From positions 1-44,172 of the forward strand of contig CAZAFN010000011.1 in the NCBI GenBank assembly GCA_964484795.1: a stretch of 44,172 nt of DNA, given 5' to 3'. Every line of letters starts with the position of its first letter. Positions within the stretch are counted from its first letter, which is position 1. The translations under genes were made by a program, and so were the position numbers. Of the stretch, positions 25,448 to 35,269 are shown in pieces. A model generated the notes under the pieces. That model saw only the letters and a list, made by a program, of their open reading frames with translations, did no database searches and was not told the origin of the DNA. This stretch comes from CAZAFN01 sp964484795. Its GTDB lineage: Bacteria > Pseudomonadota > Alphaproteobacteria > Methylaequorales > Methylaequoraceae.

Positions 25448-26350
25448 ATGTTTAAAGATTTAATAAAAGATCTAGTAAAAATTAAATACAATTTTGAAAT
25501 TGGCAAGAAAACGTGGTTTGGAACTGGGGGCAGGTCATTCTTATTTTTAAAAATTAATACACTAAAAAGTTTAGTTGCCTTCTTAAAAATAACTCCAAAG
25601 AAAATCCCTATATTAATCATTGGTGGAGGATCAAATATAATTGTTCGAGACGGTGGATTTAAAGGCATAATAATACGACTGGGCACTGAGTTTAAAAAAA
25701 TTTCCATTGATAAAAAAAAATCATTGCTAGAGATTGGTAGTGCCTCCAAAGATTCTGAAATCTCAAGTTTTTGTCTAAAAAAAGAAATTGGTGGATTTGA
25801 ATTTCTCAAAGGAATTCCAGGAACATTAGGTGGTAATATTAAAATGAATGCCGGGTGTTATGGTGGATTAATTAGTGACTCACTGGTTTCATGTACAGTT
25901 CTAAAAAGAAATGGTGGATTAAAAACTTTAAAAAAAAGTCAAATAAAATTTGAATATAGAAAAACATCAATTCATGAAGATGAAATTGTCGTAAGCGCTA
26001 AATTTAAAATTAATTTTCAAAAACGATCTGTAATTGCCACAAAACTAAAAAAAATTTCGGATGTTAGAAGTAAAACACAACCTATATCATCTAGAACAGG
26101 TGGAAGCACATTTGCAAATCCAGCAAATAGTTCGGCCTGGAAATTAATAGATGGTATTAGTTACAGAGGAAAAAAACTTGGTGGAGCATCCGTTTCAGCA
26201 AAACATTCAAATTTTTTAATAAATGAAAATTTTGCTACATCTCTAGATTTAGAATTATTAGGGGAAGAAATCAGAGAAAAAGTATGGAAGAAGTTTAAAA
26301 TCAAGCTTGACTGGGAGTTAAAAAGAGTTGGAAAATTTAACAAAATTTAA
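25448..26350 (+). CDS. murB: UDP-N-acetylenolpyruvoylglucosamine reductase
   Basis: An FAD- and NADPH-dependent enzyme that reduces UDP-GlcNAc-enolpyruvate to UDP-MurNAc. The 300-residue protein has NFEIGKKTWFGTGG, the FAD-binding IIGGGSNIIVRDGGF (about residues 57-71), FLKGIPGTLGGNIKMNAGCYG, YRKTS, RTGGSTFANP with the catalytic serine, and SAKHSNFLIN. All fit MurB. The 3' end overlaps ddl by 23 bases. Confidence 0.95.
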   Translation: MFKDLIKDLVKIKYNFEIGKKTWFGTGGRSFLFLKINTLKSLVAFLKITPKKIPILIIGGGSNIIVRDGGFKGIIIRLGTEFKKISIDKKKSLLEIGSASKDSEISSFCLKKEIGGFEFLKGIPGTLGGNIKMNAGCYGGLISDSLVSCTVLKRNGGLKTLKKSQIKFEYRKTSIHEDEIVVSAKFKINFQKRSVIATKLKKISDVRSKTQPISSRTGGSTFANPANSSAWKLIDGISYRGKKLGGASVSAKHSNFLINENFATSLDLELLGEEIREKVWKKFKIKLDWELKRVGKFNKI

Positions 26351-27248
26351 AAATATTGCTGTTCTTAAAGGTGGAATTTCAGATGAACATGAAATTTCCA
26401 ATTTAACTGCAGATGAAGTTTTTAAAACCTTGAAAAAAAAATACTCTGTTAGCATTATAAACGTTGGACCAAATTGCCAAAAATTTATTTTAGACCTAAA
26501 AGAATCAAGAGCAGATATTGTTTTTAATTGTTTGCATGGATTTTTTGGAGAGGACGGACAAATACAATCTATACTTAACTTTCTTCAAATCCCTTATACT
26601 CACTCCGGTGTTTTAACTTCATCGCTTGCAATGAATAAATTTTTCTCAAAGATAGTTTTTGAGAGTTTTGGAATCCGATGTCCTAACGGAAAAACTGCAA
26701 ACAAAATTAGCTTAAACGATGAATGCGTTTTTCCAATTATTATCAAGCCCATATGTGGTGGATCAAGCAATGGGTTGAAAAAAGTAGATAATCAAACTGA
26801 ATTAGTTGAGTTTATAAAAAATCATAAGTCTACGATTGATCAATTTTTGTTTGAAGAGTTTATACCGGGAAGAGAAATAACTGTCGGCATATTAGATAAC
26901 AAAATTTGTGGAGTAATGGAAATTATATTCAAGAGCGAAGTATACGATTTTAATAACAAATATATTAGCATTCCTAAACATGTAATCAATCCCACACTCC
27001 CTAAAGAAATAGAATTAGAGATCAAAGAACAAGCATTAATGATTCACAAAAAACTCAACTGTAATTGCTTGAGTAGGTCAGATTTTAGATATAATGAAAA
27101 GAATAATAAACTTTATTTACTGGAAATTAATACACAACCAGGATTAACAAAAAATTCACTGCTTCCAGAAATGGCAAAAAATAACGATATAAGTTTCCTG
27201 AAATTATGTGAAATCATTCTAGCAAATCCAATATGCGAAAAATTTTAA
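26328..27248 (+). CDS. ddl: D-alanine:D-alanine ligase
   Basis: Makes the D-Ala-D-Ala dipeptide used by MurF. The 306-residue ATP-grasp protein has VLKGGISDEHEIS, FNCLHGFFGEDGQIQSIL, PYTHSGVLTSSLAMNKF, IIKPICGGSSNGL, EEFIPGREITVGIL and the metal-binding EINTQPGLTKNSLLP near the C-terminus. The start appears to be a TTG inside murB because no ATG precedes the conserved VLKGG block. It overlaps ftsQ by 16 bases. Confidence 0.94.
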   Translation: MENLTKFKNIAVLKGGISDEHEISNLTADEVFKTLKKKYSVSIINVGPNCQKFILDLKESRADIVFNCLHGFFGEDGQIQSILNFLQIPYTHSGVLTSSLAMNKFFSKIVFESFGIRCPNGKTANKISLNDECVFPIIIKPICGGSSNGLKKVDNQTELVEFIKNHKSTIDQFLFEEFIPGREITVGILDNKICGVMEIIFKSEVYDFNNKYISIPKHVINPTLPKEIELEIKEQALMIHKKLNCNCLSRSDFRYNEKNNKLYLLEINTQPGLTKNSLLPEMAKNNDISFLKLCEIILANPICEKF

Positions 27249-27949
27249 TTTTCCTTGGCATTATTCTAGTAACATTATTTGCATACCAAAAAAATCAATT
27301 AAATATTCAAGCAAATTTAGATAATATTTTTCTTAAAAAAAAAATTGAAGAAATTAAAATTCTAAACCTAAACAATCTATCCAAAGATTATTTAATAAAT
27401 CAAATTGGAATAAGTGAAGGAGATAGTTATTGGGCTTTCAATCCAATAAAATTAAAAAAAAAATTAGTTGGAATTAAAGAAATTAAAGATTTTAATTTTA
27501 ACCTTAAACCTTCAGGTGTTTTGGAAATTTTTATAAATGAAAATAATCCGTTTATGATATGGAATGATAATGGTAAGATAAAGTATATTGATGAAAATGG
27601 AAATGTTTTGAAAATAGCATCATTCCCATCGAGTAATTTGATTACTCTTTACGGTGAGAATGCTAATTTAAAAATTAAAGATTTGAACAAAGTTCTTAAA
27701 AAATATAATTCCCTAAAAAATCAAATAAGAGAGATTGCATACTCTGAAAGTGTGGGGTGGAGGATTATTTTCTATGATCAAAAGTGTATTTATCTGCCTC
27801 TAAAAAAAATCGATAAGGTAATTGAAATTTTTAAAGTAATTAAGGATTCTGAAATATATAAAGATTTCAGAAATTATGATGGGAGAATAATAGAAATAGA
27901 AAAAAATGAGGGCAGAATATATATGAACGATGAAGAATGTTTAATTTAG
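27233..27949 (+). CDS. ftsQ: Cell division protein FtsQ
   Basis: A bitopic divisome protein linking FtsL/FtsB to early components. The 238-residue product has one N-terminal membrane helix (residues 3-18), a POTRA domain (about 40-105: IEEIKILNLNNLSKDYL, AFNPIKLKKKLVGIKEI) and the FtsQ beta domain (ENNPFMIWNDNGKIKYIDENGNVL). Sequence conservation is low, as is usual for FtsQ, but domain order and the ddl-ftsQ-ftsA position make the call firm. It is slightly shorter than most alphaproteobacterial FtsQ. It overlaps ftsA by 13 bases. Confidence 0.88.
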   Translation: MRKILIFLGIILVTLFAYQKNQLNIQANLDNIFLKKKIEEIKILNLNNLSKDYLINQIGISEGDSYWAFNPIKLKKKLVGIKEIKDFNFNLKPSGVLEIFINENNPFMIWNDNGKIKYIDENGNVLKIASFPSSNLITLYGENANLKIKDLNKVLKKYNSLKNQIREIAYSESVGWRIIFYDQKCIYLPLKKIDKVIEIFKVIKDSEIYKDFRNYDGRIIEIEKNEGRIYMNDEECLI

Positions 27950-29160
27950 TAAATAAAAATAAAACATTTACTGTTTTTGATATTGGTGCAGACAAAGTTG
28001 CATGTGTTGTTTTTCGATTGATAAATGACAAGCCAAAGATTATTGCTATGGATCATAAGAAAAGTAGTGGTATAAAAAAAAATAAACTGTATGACCCAAA
28101 TCAACTATCTATGGTTATCGAAAAGGTTTTTGCCAATACAATAAAAAAATTAGATAGAAAAAAAAATAACATAATTTTTAGCAATATTACTGATTCCAAT
28201 ATTTTATCCAAAAAAAAATTTACAGAGATTAACTCTGGTAAATTTGGAATCACAAAAAAAATTGTGAGAAAGATATTTAAAAAAAGCATCTTAAATTCAA
28301 CAATTAAAGGAAAACAGTTAATTCATTCATTTCCTATAAATTTTTATATTGATAACAAAAAAATTACAGACAAGCCAATAGGCCAGATATGTGAAAAGTT
28401 TGGCATCTCTTGCTTCAATTTAATGGTCGATAGGTTTTGTTTTGAAGCCCTGCATAATTGTTATAAAAAAAAGAAAATATCAGTAAAAGGTTTCTTTGAT
28501 TCAGGTGTTGCATCATCCATTTCCAGTCTTACAAATTCTGAAAAAAATCAAGGTTCAGTCTGCATAGACATTGGATCATCATCATCAAAGGTTGTCGTAT
28601 ATTTAAAAAATAAAATCGTCTATGTCGCAAACATACCTATTGGAGGAAATGATGTCACACTAGACATTTCTAAGGGCTTGGAAATATCTCCAGAATCTGC
28701 TGAATTAGCAAAAATAATCTATGGAACACTTAACTTACCTTTCAATGAAAAAATTGAAATTGACTTAGATTCAAATGAAAAAAAATTAATTAGTAAAAAT
28801 TTACTCTATGGAATAATAAAACCTAGATATGAAGAAATTCTCGAAATAATTAGGGATAACCTTTTTGACAATCTATATGCAAGAATAGGCATTAACTCGA
28901 TTGTTTTAACTGGTGGTGCAAGCAAAATTTTTGGGATAGAAAACCTCAGTGAACATATATTCAATAGAAAAAGTAGGATCGGAAGAATTGAAAGGCCTGA
29001 TAGTTTTTTTCATAATAAGCCTGAATTTAGTACATTACTTGGATTAATTGAATTAGCAAAAAATTATAATAAATATGATTTTGCAACTGAATATTTAAAT
29101 AACAAGTTCCTTACCATCTATGATAGAGTTGAAAATTGGATAGAAGATAGTTATGCCTAA
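27937..29160 (+). CDS. ftsA: Cell division protein FtsA
   Basis: The actin-like ATPase that tethers FtsZ to the membrane. The 407-residue protein has the phosphate-1 loop FDIGADKVACVVF (residues 10-22), an SHS2 1C domain, phosphate-2 CIDIGSSSSKVVVY (about 209-222), NIPIGGNDVT and the adenosine loop VLTGGASKIFGIE (about 322-334). The C-terminal YDRVENWIEDSYA is an amphipathic helix for membrane binding. The gene normally following ftsA, ftsZ, is not there; lpxC begins 64 bases later. Confidence 0.94.
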   Translation: MFNLVNKNKTFTVFDIGADKVACVVFRLINDKPKIIAMDHKKSSGIKKNKLYDPNQLSMVIEKVFANTIKKLDRKKNNIIFSNITDSNILSKKKFTEINSGKFGITKKIVRKIFKKSILNSTIKGKQLIHSFPINFYIDNKKITDKPIGQICEKFGISCFNLMVDRFCFEALHNCYKKKKISVKGFFDSGVASSISSLTNSEKNQGSVCIDIGSSSSKVVVYLKNKIVYVANIPIGGNDVTLDISKGLEISPESAELAKIIYGTLNLPFNEKIEIDLDSNEKKLISKNLLYGIIKPRYEEILEIIRDNLFDNLYARIGINSIVLTGGASKIFGIENLSEHIFNRKSRIGRIERPDSFFHNKPEFSTLLGLIELAKNYNKYDFATEYLNNKFLTIYDRVENWIEDSYA

Positions 29161-29224
29161 GTTTGAAACAAAGTGTAATTATTTGTGAGTGGCGGATTTT
29201 GTGGGATTTAGGTAAATTCACACT

Positions 29225-30157
29225 ATGTTAAACCCTAGCTTGAAGAGTGAAGAAAATCACCATCCAATTTCAGGTAGTTTACCCAAGATTTTTGTTGCTA
29301 AAAAACAAAAGACCATTAAAACATCAATAAATTTTAGTGGTGTGGGACTCCACACTGGTAATAAAGTCACTATGTCTATAAACCCAGCACCGTCAGATAC
29401 CGGCTACGTCTTTAGAACATTTAAAAAAGGTAGAAAGATTAGCATAAGAGCACATTACAAAAACGTTACATCAACAAATTTATGTACAATGATATCTGAC
29501 TCTAACGGCAATAGTGTATCGACTGTAGAACACGTTCTGTCGGCTTTGTCTGGACTTGATATAGATAACGCATTCATAGATCTTGATAGTAATGAAGTCC
29601 CAGTATGTGATGGTTCTTCAAAACAATTTGTTGATTCCATCAACACTGTCGGGTTTGAGAGTCAATCAAGCTTTAAAAAGTTCATTAAAATCCTGAAAAA
29701 TGTTGAGGTTAAAGAGGGAAATAAAGTTGCAAGAGTATCACCTTTTGATCAAACTCTAATTTCTTGCAAAATAGATTATGACCATAAATGCATAGGTAAA
29801 CAGTCAATTTCTTTGTTGCTTAATTCCAAAATTTATCAATCACAAATTTGTAGTTCTAGAACTTTTGGTTTCTTGGAAGATGTTGAAAGACTTAGGTCAA
29901 AAGGTTTAGCTTTGGGAGGAAGCCTTAAAAACGCAATAGTTTTAGGTAAAGATAAGATTATCAACGATGAAGGGTTGAGATTTAGCGATGAATTTGTAAG
30001 ACATAAAGTGCTTGATTTCATTGGGGATATATCATTGTCAGGATATAAAATGTTAGGTTCATTTCTGACCTCATCCAGCGGCCATAGCTTAAATGTCAAA
30101 TTGCTCGAAAAAATCTTTGAATCACCGTCTAATTGGGAACTTGTTTGCTCCAATTAA
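29225..30157 (+). CDS. lpxC: UDP-3-O-acyl-N-acetylglucosamine deacetylase
   Basis: The zinc-dependent committed step of lipid A synthesis. The 310-residue protein has FSGVGLHTGNKVTM (residues 37-50), Glu102-His103 in STVEHVLSAL, the zinc ligands His260 and Asp264 in RHKVLDFIGD, and catalytic His287 in SSSGHSLN. Spacing equals that of the E. coli enzyme with an offset of about 23 because of an N-terminal extension of about 25 residues (MLNPSLKSEENHHP and onward). No start codon is available nearer to the conserved TIKTSI, so the extension seems real. It implies a lipid A-containing outer membrane. Confidence 0.95.
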   Translation: MLNPSLKSEENHHPISGSLPKIFVAKKQKTIKTSINFSGVGLHTGNKVTMSINPAPSDTGYVFRTFKKGRKISIRAHYKNVTSTNLCTMISDSNGNSVSTVEHVLSALSGLDIDNAFIDLDSNEVPVCDGSSKQFVDSINTVGFESQSSFKKFIKILKNVEVKEGNKVARVSPFDQTLISCKIDYDHKCIGKQSISLLLNSKIYQSQICSSRTFGFLEDVERLRSKGLALGGSLKNAIVLGKDKIINDEGLRFSDEFVRHKVLDFIGDISLSGYKMLGSFLTSSSGHSLNVKLLEKIFESPSNWELVCSN

Positions 30158-30212
30158 TCTTTTTATAAAATAACACTTTATTAAAACAACAAATCATTTA
30201 AAAATATTCTAC

Positions 30213-31040
30213 ATGAATTTTAAAGTGTTGAGATTACTTTACTTATTAGTCTTACTTTCATGCTCATCAACAGAAGATTCATCTGTTCAAATGACAATCA
30301 AAAGTGATGTTGGAATGTATAATGAAGGAATGATGTATCTAAAACAAAAAGAATTTGAAAAATCATCAGAAATTTTTAACGAACTAGAACTTCAACATCC
30401 ATATTCTAAATGGGCATCAAAAGGGCAGTTGATGTCAGGGTTTGCATATTATAGTGGCAATAAATATGACGAAGCAATACTAACATTAAGCAAATTCATT
30501 GAACTCAACCCAAACCATCAACTGCTTCCATATGCAATGTATTTAAAGGCTTATTCATATTATGAAAGAATGCCTAATGTAAACTTGGATCAAAAATTCT
30601 CTAAAAGAGCTTACGATGAATTTTCAGAATTAATAAATAGATATCCAGAATCTGCATATGCAAAAAAATCACTAACACACCTAAATCAACTAAAAAATCA
30701 TCTAGCAGCGAAAGAAATTAAGGTTGGAAAATTCTACCAATCTGAAGGATATTATCTTGCAGGTATTAAGAGATATAAGACTGTATTAAGTGAATACAAA
30801 AACACCATTCATATTCCTGAATCAATTTTTAGGTTGATAGAATGTTATATTTCCATTGGACTTGTAAAACAATCTTATTACCTCTATAGAATTCTTGAGT
30901 ATAACTTCCCAAAAACTCGATGGGCTAGGGAAGGCAAAGATTTATTAAAAGAACATAAAATAAATAAGAATCTAAAAAGATTTCAAAAAAAACAATTGGA
31001 TATAGACAAATTAGACGAAGACGATTTGGATCTGATATAA
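30213..31040 (+). CDS. bamD: Outer-membrane assembly lipoprotein BamD
   Basis: An essential accessory part of the BAM complex that inserts beta-barrels into the outer membrane. The 275-residue protein has a lipoprotein signal (LLYLLVLLSC, lipid-anchored Cys17) and tetratricopeptide repeats with YNEGMMYLKQKEFEKSSEIF, then ELQHPYSKWASKGQLMSGFAYY, the classic BamD/ComL opening. The bamD-recN order just after lpxC is common in alphaproteobacteria. The stop is 1 base before recN starts. Confidence 0.92.
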   Translation: MNFKVLRLLYLLVLLSCSSTEDSSVQMTIKSDVGMYNEGMMYLKQKEFEKSSEIFNELELQHPYSKWASKGQLMSGFAYYSGNKYDEAILTLSKFIELNPNHQLLPYAMYLKAYSYYERMPNVNLDQKFSKRAYDEFSELINRYPESAYAKKSLTHLNQLKNHLAAKEIKVGKFYQSEGYYLAGIKRYKTVLSEYKNTIHIPESIFRLIECYISIGLVKQSYYLYRILEYNFPKTRWAREGKDLLKEHKINKNLKRFQKKQLDIDKLDEDDLDLI

Positions 31041-31041
31041 A

Positions 31042-32700
31042 ATGCTGAAATATCTATCAATAAAAAATCTACTATTAATTGATAAGATTGACTTTACCTT
31101 TAACGAAGGGTTGTGTGTATTAACTGGAGAAACAGGAGCAGGGAAATCAATGATACTTGACTCACTAAATCTAGTTTCCGGAGAACGAGCCAAAAACTCC
31201 TTTAAGCCTGAAAAAGGTAAAATTACAAGCGTATCGGCATTATTTGATATAAAAAAGTTTATAAAAGTAAAGAAAAAAATTCAAGATTTAGGAGTTGAAC
31301 ACGATGAAGAAATAATTATCAAAAGAGTTATTAATGATGATGGTAAGAGCAAAGCCTTTATAAATGATAACTTAGTTGGGCTGACTGTTTTGAAAGAAAT
31401 TACAGGGAGCCTAATAGAAATACATAGCCAATTCTCTGAACAAGGACTGTTAGACTCGTCAACTCATATAGATACTTTAGACGAATATGGCGATTATAAA
31501 AATGATCTAGACGAATTATACATACTCTGGAGGAATTTTAAAAATATTGAATTAAATTACCACAAAAAGAAAGCAGAATATGAAACCCTAAAAGATGAAA
31601 AAGAGACTATTAAATATGACCTAAATGAGTTGAAATCACTCAATCCCATCCAGAATGAAGTAATTGAATTAAATAAAAAAAAAAAAATACTTCAGAATTC
31701 CGCTAAAATTTCTGAGCATTTAAATAAGATTAATCAAAACTTCACATCAGATAATCCTGCAGGTATTGAAGTTCTTTTATCTAAAAACATTAATCTTCTA
31801 GATGATCTTAGAACTCTATTGGATGAAAATTCTATAAAAGAAATAGATTCACTAACATCATTATCAATAGAAATTTCTGAAATAGCCAAATATTTTAAAG
31901 ATCTTTCAAATGAAGAATTTGACAACCAATCATTGGATGACATTGAAGAAAGATTGTTTTTATATAAAAAGATCAGTCGAAAACATAAAATTGAAGAAAA
32001 TGAAATTATTGATTTTCTTCAAAATTTAGAAATTAAATTGACATCAAATGAAAATCATATGGAAAGCCTAAAAAATCTAGAAAATAAATTAAAAAATGTC
32101 AAGGAACAGTATGAGGAAAAAGCTAAAAAAGTTTCTTCTCTTAGAAAAAAGTTTGCAAGTGATTTAGATCAAAAAATCAATTCAGAGTTTCCTCAACTAA
32201 AATTAGAAACTGCAATGTTTAAAACATCAATAGAAGAAAATCCAATGTGTGAAAATGGAATAGACAGAGTTTTATTTCAAATAAGAACCAATCCAAAATC
32301 TCAAATGGATGAAATTAAAAAAATTTCATCTGGTGGTGAATTGTGCAGGATAGCACTAGCAATAAAAGTTATCGCTCAAAAAAAAAGCAATTCAAGTATG
32401 GTTTTTGATGAAGTTGATAGTGGAATTGGTGGAGCAGTATCGACTGCTGTAGGTGAAAGGTTGAGAAAATTAGGTAAAGGTAGACAGGTCTTGATAGTAA
32501 CTCATTCCCCTCAAGTTGCTGCCCTTGGTAATGACCATTTCATTGTAAGAAAAATTAATTCCAATTTCGGAACCGACATATTGATTAAAAAATTGAATTT
32601 TGAAGATAAGGTCACTGAAATCGCAAGAATGCTTTCAGGAAAAAAAATCACACAAGAAGCTCTTTTAGCCGCAAAAAAATTATTAGACAACTCATCCTAA
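31042..32700 (+). CDS. recN: DNA repair protein RecN
   Basis: An SMC-like ATPase needed for double-strand-break repair. The 552-residue protein has the Walker A loop GETGAGKS (residues 29-36), a long central coiled coil (about 160-390), the ABC signature SSGGELCRIALAIK (about 429-442) and Walker B MVFDEVDSGIGG (about 452-463). It contains a 13-base A-run (31675-31687) within the coiled-coil region that is nonetheless in frame. It ends convergently with pepP, overlapping by 4 bases. Confidence 0.95.
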   Translation: MLKYLSIKNLLLIDKIDFTFNEGLCVLTGETGAGKSMILDSLNLVSGERAKNSFKPEKGKITSVSALFDIKKFIKVKKKIQDLGVEHDEEIIIKRVINDDGKSKAFINDNLVGLTVLKEITGSLIEIHSQFSEQGLLDSSTHIDTLDEYGDYKNDLDELYILWRNFKNIELNYHKKKAEYETLKDEKETIKYDLNELKSLNPIQNEVIELNKKKKILQNSAKISEHLNKINQNFTSDNPAGIEVLLSKNINLLDDLRTLLDENSIKEIDSLTSLSIEISEIAKYFKDLSNEEFDNQSLDDIEERLFLYKKISRKHKIEENEIIDFLQNLEIKLTSNENHMESLKNLENKLKNVKEQYEEKAKKVSSLRKKFASDLDQKINSEFPQLKLETAMFKTSIEENPMCENGIDRVLFQIRTNPKSQMDEIKKISSGGELCRIALAIKVIAQKKSNSSMVFDEVDSGIGGAVSTAVGERLRKLGKGRQVLIVTHSPQVAALGNDHFIVRKINSNFGTDILIKKLNFEDKVTEIARMLSGKKITQEALLAAKKLLDNSS

Positions 32701-34439
32701 ACTGGCTTTGTTTTAATTTTTAGCCATCTTTTCGTTGACGAGTTTACAAAATCTGATAACTCCAAATAAACGCGTGAATGATAATCATTTAACCAATTCT
32801 TCTGTTCACAATTGAGCAGTTTTACATTTATCAGATTTAAATCATACGGACATAGAGTAAGAGTTTCAAATTCAAGAAAATTTTTAATTTTCGATTTATT
32901 AACAATTATCAAGTTTTCAATTCTAATTCCAATTTTTTTTTCTTGATAATATCCTGGTTCATTAGACAAAATCATTCCTGGTCTCAACTCAAAATCACTA
33001 TAAGTTTTCCTAATTGATTGTGGTCCTTCATGAACACTTAAAAAACTTCCTACACCATGACCAGTCCCATGATCATAATCAAGCCCATCTTTCCACAAAG
33101 AATATCTTCCTATAGAATCAATTTGATTCCCTTTGGTTCCTAAAGGAAACTTCATCATAGAAATATTTATATGTCCAAGAAGGATCTTAGTATAAAAATC
33201 TACATATTCTTGTTTTGGCTTATTATTACCTAAAATTATTGTTCTAGTAACATCTGTAGTTCCACCCAAATACTGAGCACCTGAATCGCACAAATAAAGT
33301 TGCCCTTTTTTCAGAACATCACCTTTTGTTTCATAGTTATAATGTATTATTGCTGCATTCGCTCCAGTTGCAGAAATAGTTGAAAAACTTAGAGAAAAAA
33401 AATCTTTACTTCGTGCTCTAAAGAATTCAAGTTTCTTAGCAACTTTTGATTCAGTTAGATCTTTTGAAAATGGTTGATGCTCTAGCCAGTAGAAAAAATC
33501 AACTAAAGCAGTTCCATCATAAAAGTGTGCCAATCTAGCTGATTGTATCTCCGCTAAATTTTTTTGTGATTTCAATAATTTGCAAGGATCTATCCCAACT
33601 TTAATGTTTTTATTATTTTTTTTTAATAGTCGATAAAAATAAAAGGAAGTTTCATTGTCTATGAATATTTGACTTTTTTTTGCTATCTTAAGAAGTTCGG
33701 ATTCAAAATCACTGATGTCAAAAATAGAAATTTTATTCGATTTAAACACAAATTCTTTAAAAGGCAGTTTTATTTTATCAACAAAAAATTTAATCTTTCC
33801 TTTAAAGAGAATTAATCTACTTAAAACAACTGGCGTATAAGGCAGGTCATATCCCCTTATATTTAATAACCAACAAACAGATTCTGGAGAAGTTATTACA
33901 ATTGCATCAGCATTATTTATTTTGATTATTTTTTTAATTTTTTCAGTTGTGCCAATACCTGAGTTTTTTTTATTTAAAATAAAAAATGATTTCTTATTTT
34001 CTGCAGGTTTTTTTTTCCAGATTTGATCAACTATATTTTTCTTATCATGAAGAATAGAATTTTTTGTACTCTTGCATATTTTAATTAAATCAATAACAAA
34101 ATCTTTCTTAAATGTTTTTGTATCTATCAAAATTTTCTTATCTTTAAAATTAGTCTTTATATAACTAATAACACTAGTCTTATGCATATCTACAATCTTA
34201 AATATTCCACTTAGTTCTTTTCGTGCTTGTAGAAGATATCTTCCATCAGTAAAAAAAATTTTTTCTATCTTAGACAGTAGTGCGATTCCATTTGAACCAC
34301 TGAAATTAGTTAACCATTTCATCCTACTATTCATTTCAGGAACATATTCATTCTGAAATTCATCGCTGGTAGACAATAGATAAATATCTGATCCAGATAA
34401 GTTCAATTTCTCTAATAGTTCTGAAATTTTATTTCTCAT
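32697..34439 (-). CDS. pepP: Xaa-Pro aminopeptidase (M24B family)
   Basis: A cytoplasmic metallopeptidase that removes N-terminal residues preceding proline. The 580-residue protein has two creatinase-like N-domains and the pita-bread catalytic domain. Metal ligands are in YLCDSGAQY and GTTDVTRTI (two Asp), GTGHGVGSFLSVHEGP (His), NEPGYYQ (Glu) and GIRIENLIIV (Glu). A C-terminal domain (about 520-580) as in eukaryote-like three-domain APP enzymes gives a length near 600. It lies last in the metF-to-pepP operon, 0 bases after prmA. Confidence 0.9.
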   Translation of the reverse strand: MRNKISELLEKLNLSGSDIYLLSTSDEFQNEYVPEMNSRMKWLTNFSGSNGIALLSKIEKIFFTDGRYLLQARKELSGIFKIVDMHKTSVISYIKTNFKDKKILIDTKTFKKDFVIDLIKICKSTKNSILHDKKNIVDQIWKKKPAENKKSFFILNKKNSGIGTTEKIKKIIKINNADAIVITSPESVCWLLNIRGYDLPYTPVVLSRLILFKGKIKFFVDKIKLPFKEFVFKSNKISIFDISDFESELLKIAKKSQIFIDNETSFYFYRLLKKNNKNIKVGIDPCKLLKSQKNLAEIQSARLAHFYDGTALVDFFYWLEHQPFSKDLTESKVAKKLEFFRARSKDFFSLSFSTISATGANAAIIHYNYETKGDVLKKGQLYLCDSGAQYLGGTTDVTRTIILGNNKPKQEYVDFYTKILLGHINISMMKFPLGTKGNQIDSIGRYSLWKDGLDYDHGTGHGVGSFLSVHEGPQSIRKTYSDFELRPGMILSNEPGYYQEKKIGIRIENLIIVNKSKIKNFLEFETLTLCPYDLNLINVKLLNCEQKNWLNDYHSRVYLELSDFVNSSTKRWLKIKTKPV

Positions 34440-35264
34440 TTATTTTTTTTGGAAAACAATAGAAGTCCAATTACCAATATAATTAATTTTTAATAATTTT
34501 AAATTAAATTTAGTAAAATGCATTATTAACTCATTCCTTTGATTCTTCAAAATTCCAGAAATAATTAAAATCCCGTTTTTTGTTAAATGATACCAGAAAT
34601 CTTTAGTTAATTTCTTTAGAGGATTTAAAAATAAATTTGAAACGATAAGATCAAATTTTTGTTTTTTTAATGAAAAATGATTAAAACCCCAACAATGGAA
34701 AAAAAAAACATTATTTAAATAATTGATTTTTTTATTAATATTAAAATTTTTGCCTGCATTTAAATCACAATCTGAAGAATAAATTTTTTTTTTTGTAATT
34801 TTTCTCATTGCAAATGTCAAAATTCCAGTCCCAGTTCCCAAATCAAAACACTTAATTACTCTTTTTTTTTTTAATATACATTCAATATTTTTTAATGCTA
34901 GAAATGTTGACTCATGGGACCCTGTTCCGAAAGAATTGCTTGCTGGAATAATTATATTAAATTTCTTATTTTTTTTACTTTCTTTTAATCCTTGAGAAAA
35001 AAAAAAAAAATCAGTAACTATTCCATTATCATATTTAACATTTTCATTAACCCAATTCTTTTTTCTTATCGTTTCAACTTTTTTTATTTCAAAGTCTTCT
35101 AATATGCTCTTAGCCAAATAAATATCTTCATCTGAATTTTTGACTAAAATGGAGACAAACCATCGTCCTTTTTTTTCCGAATAAATTACACTTTCAAACT
35201 GATTAATTAAAAAATTTAATTTTTGCTTTTCTGTTCTTTTGATTTCAATATTAAATTTTTTCAA
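34440..35264 (-). CDS. prmA: Ribosomal protein L11 methyltransferase
   Basis: Methylates several amino groups of ribosomal protein L11. The 274-residue protein has SAM-binding DLGTGTGILTFAMRK (about residues 141-155), preceded by FGTGSHESTFLAL, and the catalytic-region NLFLNPLKKL. Both are signature blocks of PrmA. The start is a TTG; the ATG-like options are absent. A 12-base homopolymer (plus-strand A-run 34997-35008) codes for four phenylalanines and is in frame. It abuts pepP and follows uvrD by 5 bases. Confidence 0.85.
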   Translation of the reverse strand: MKKFNIEIKRTEKQKLNFLINQFESVIYSEKKGRWFVSILVKNSDEDIYLAKSILEDFEIKKVETIRKKNWVNENVKYDNGIVTDFFFFSQGLKESKKNKKFNIIIPASNSFGTGSHESTFLALKNIECILKKKRVIKCFDLGTGTGILTFAMRKITKKKIYSSDCDLNAGKNFNINKKINYLNNVFFFHCWGFNHFSLKKQKFDLIVSNLFLNPLKKLTKDFWYHLTKNGILIISGILKNQRNELIMHFTKFNLKLLKINYIGNWTSIVFQKK

Positions 35265-35269
35265 TTCTT

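Noticed and set aside
29161..29224. Imperfect palindrome (AGTGT/ACACT) before lpxC as a regulatory site
   Set aside because: The match is short and imperfect and no promoter elements are convincing.
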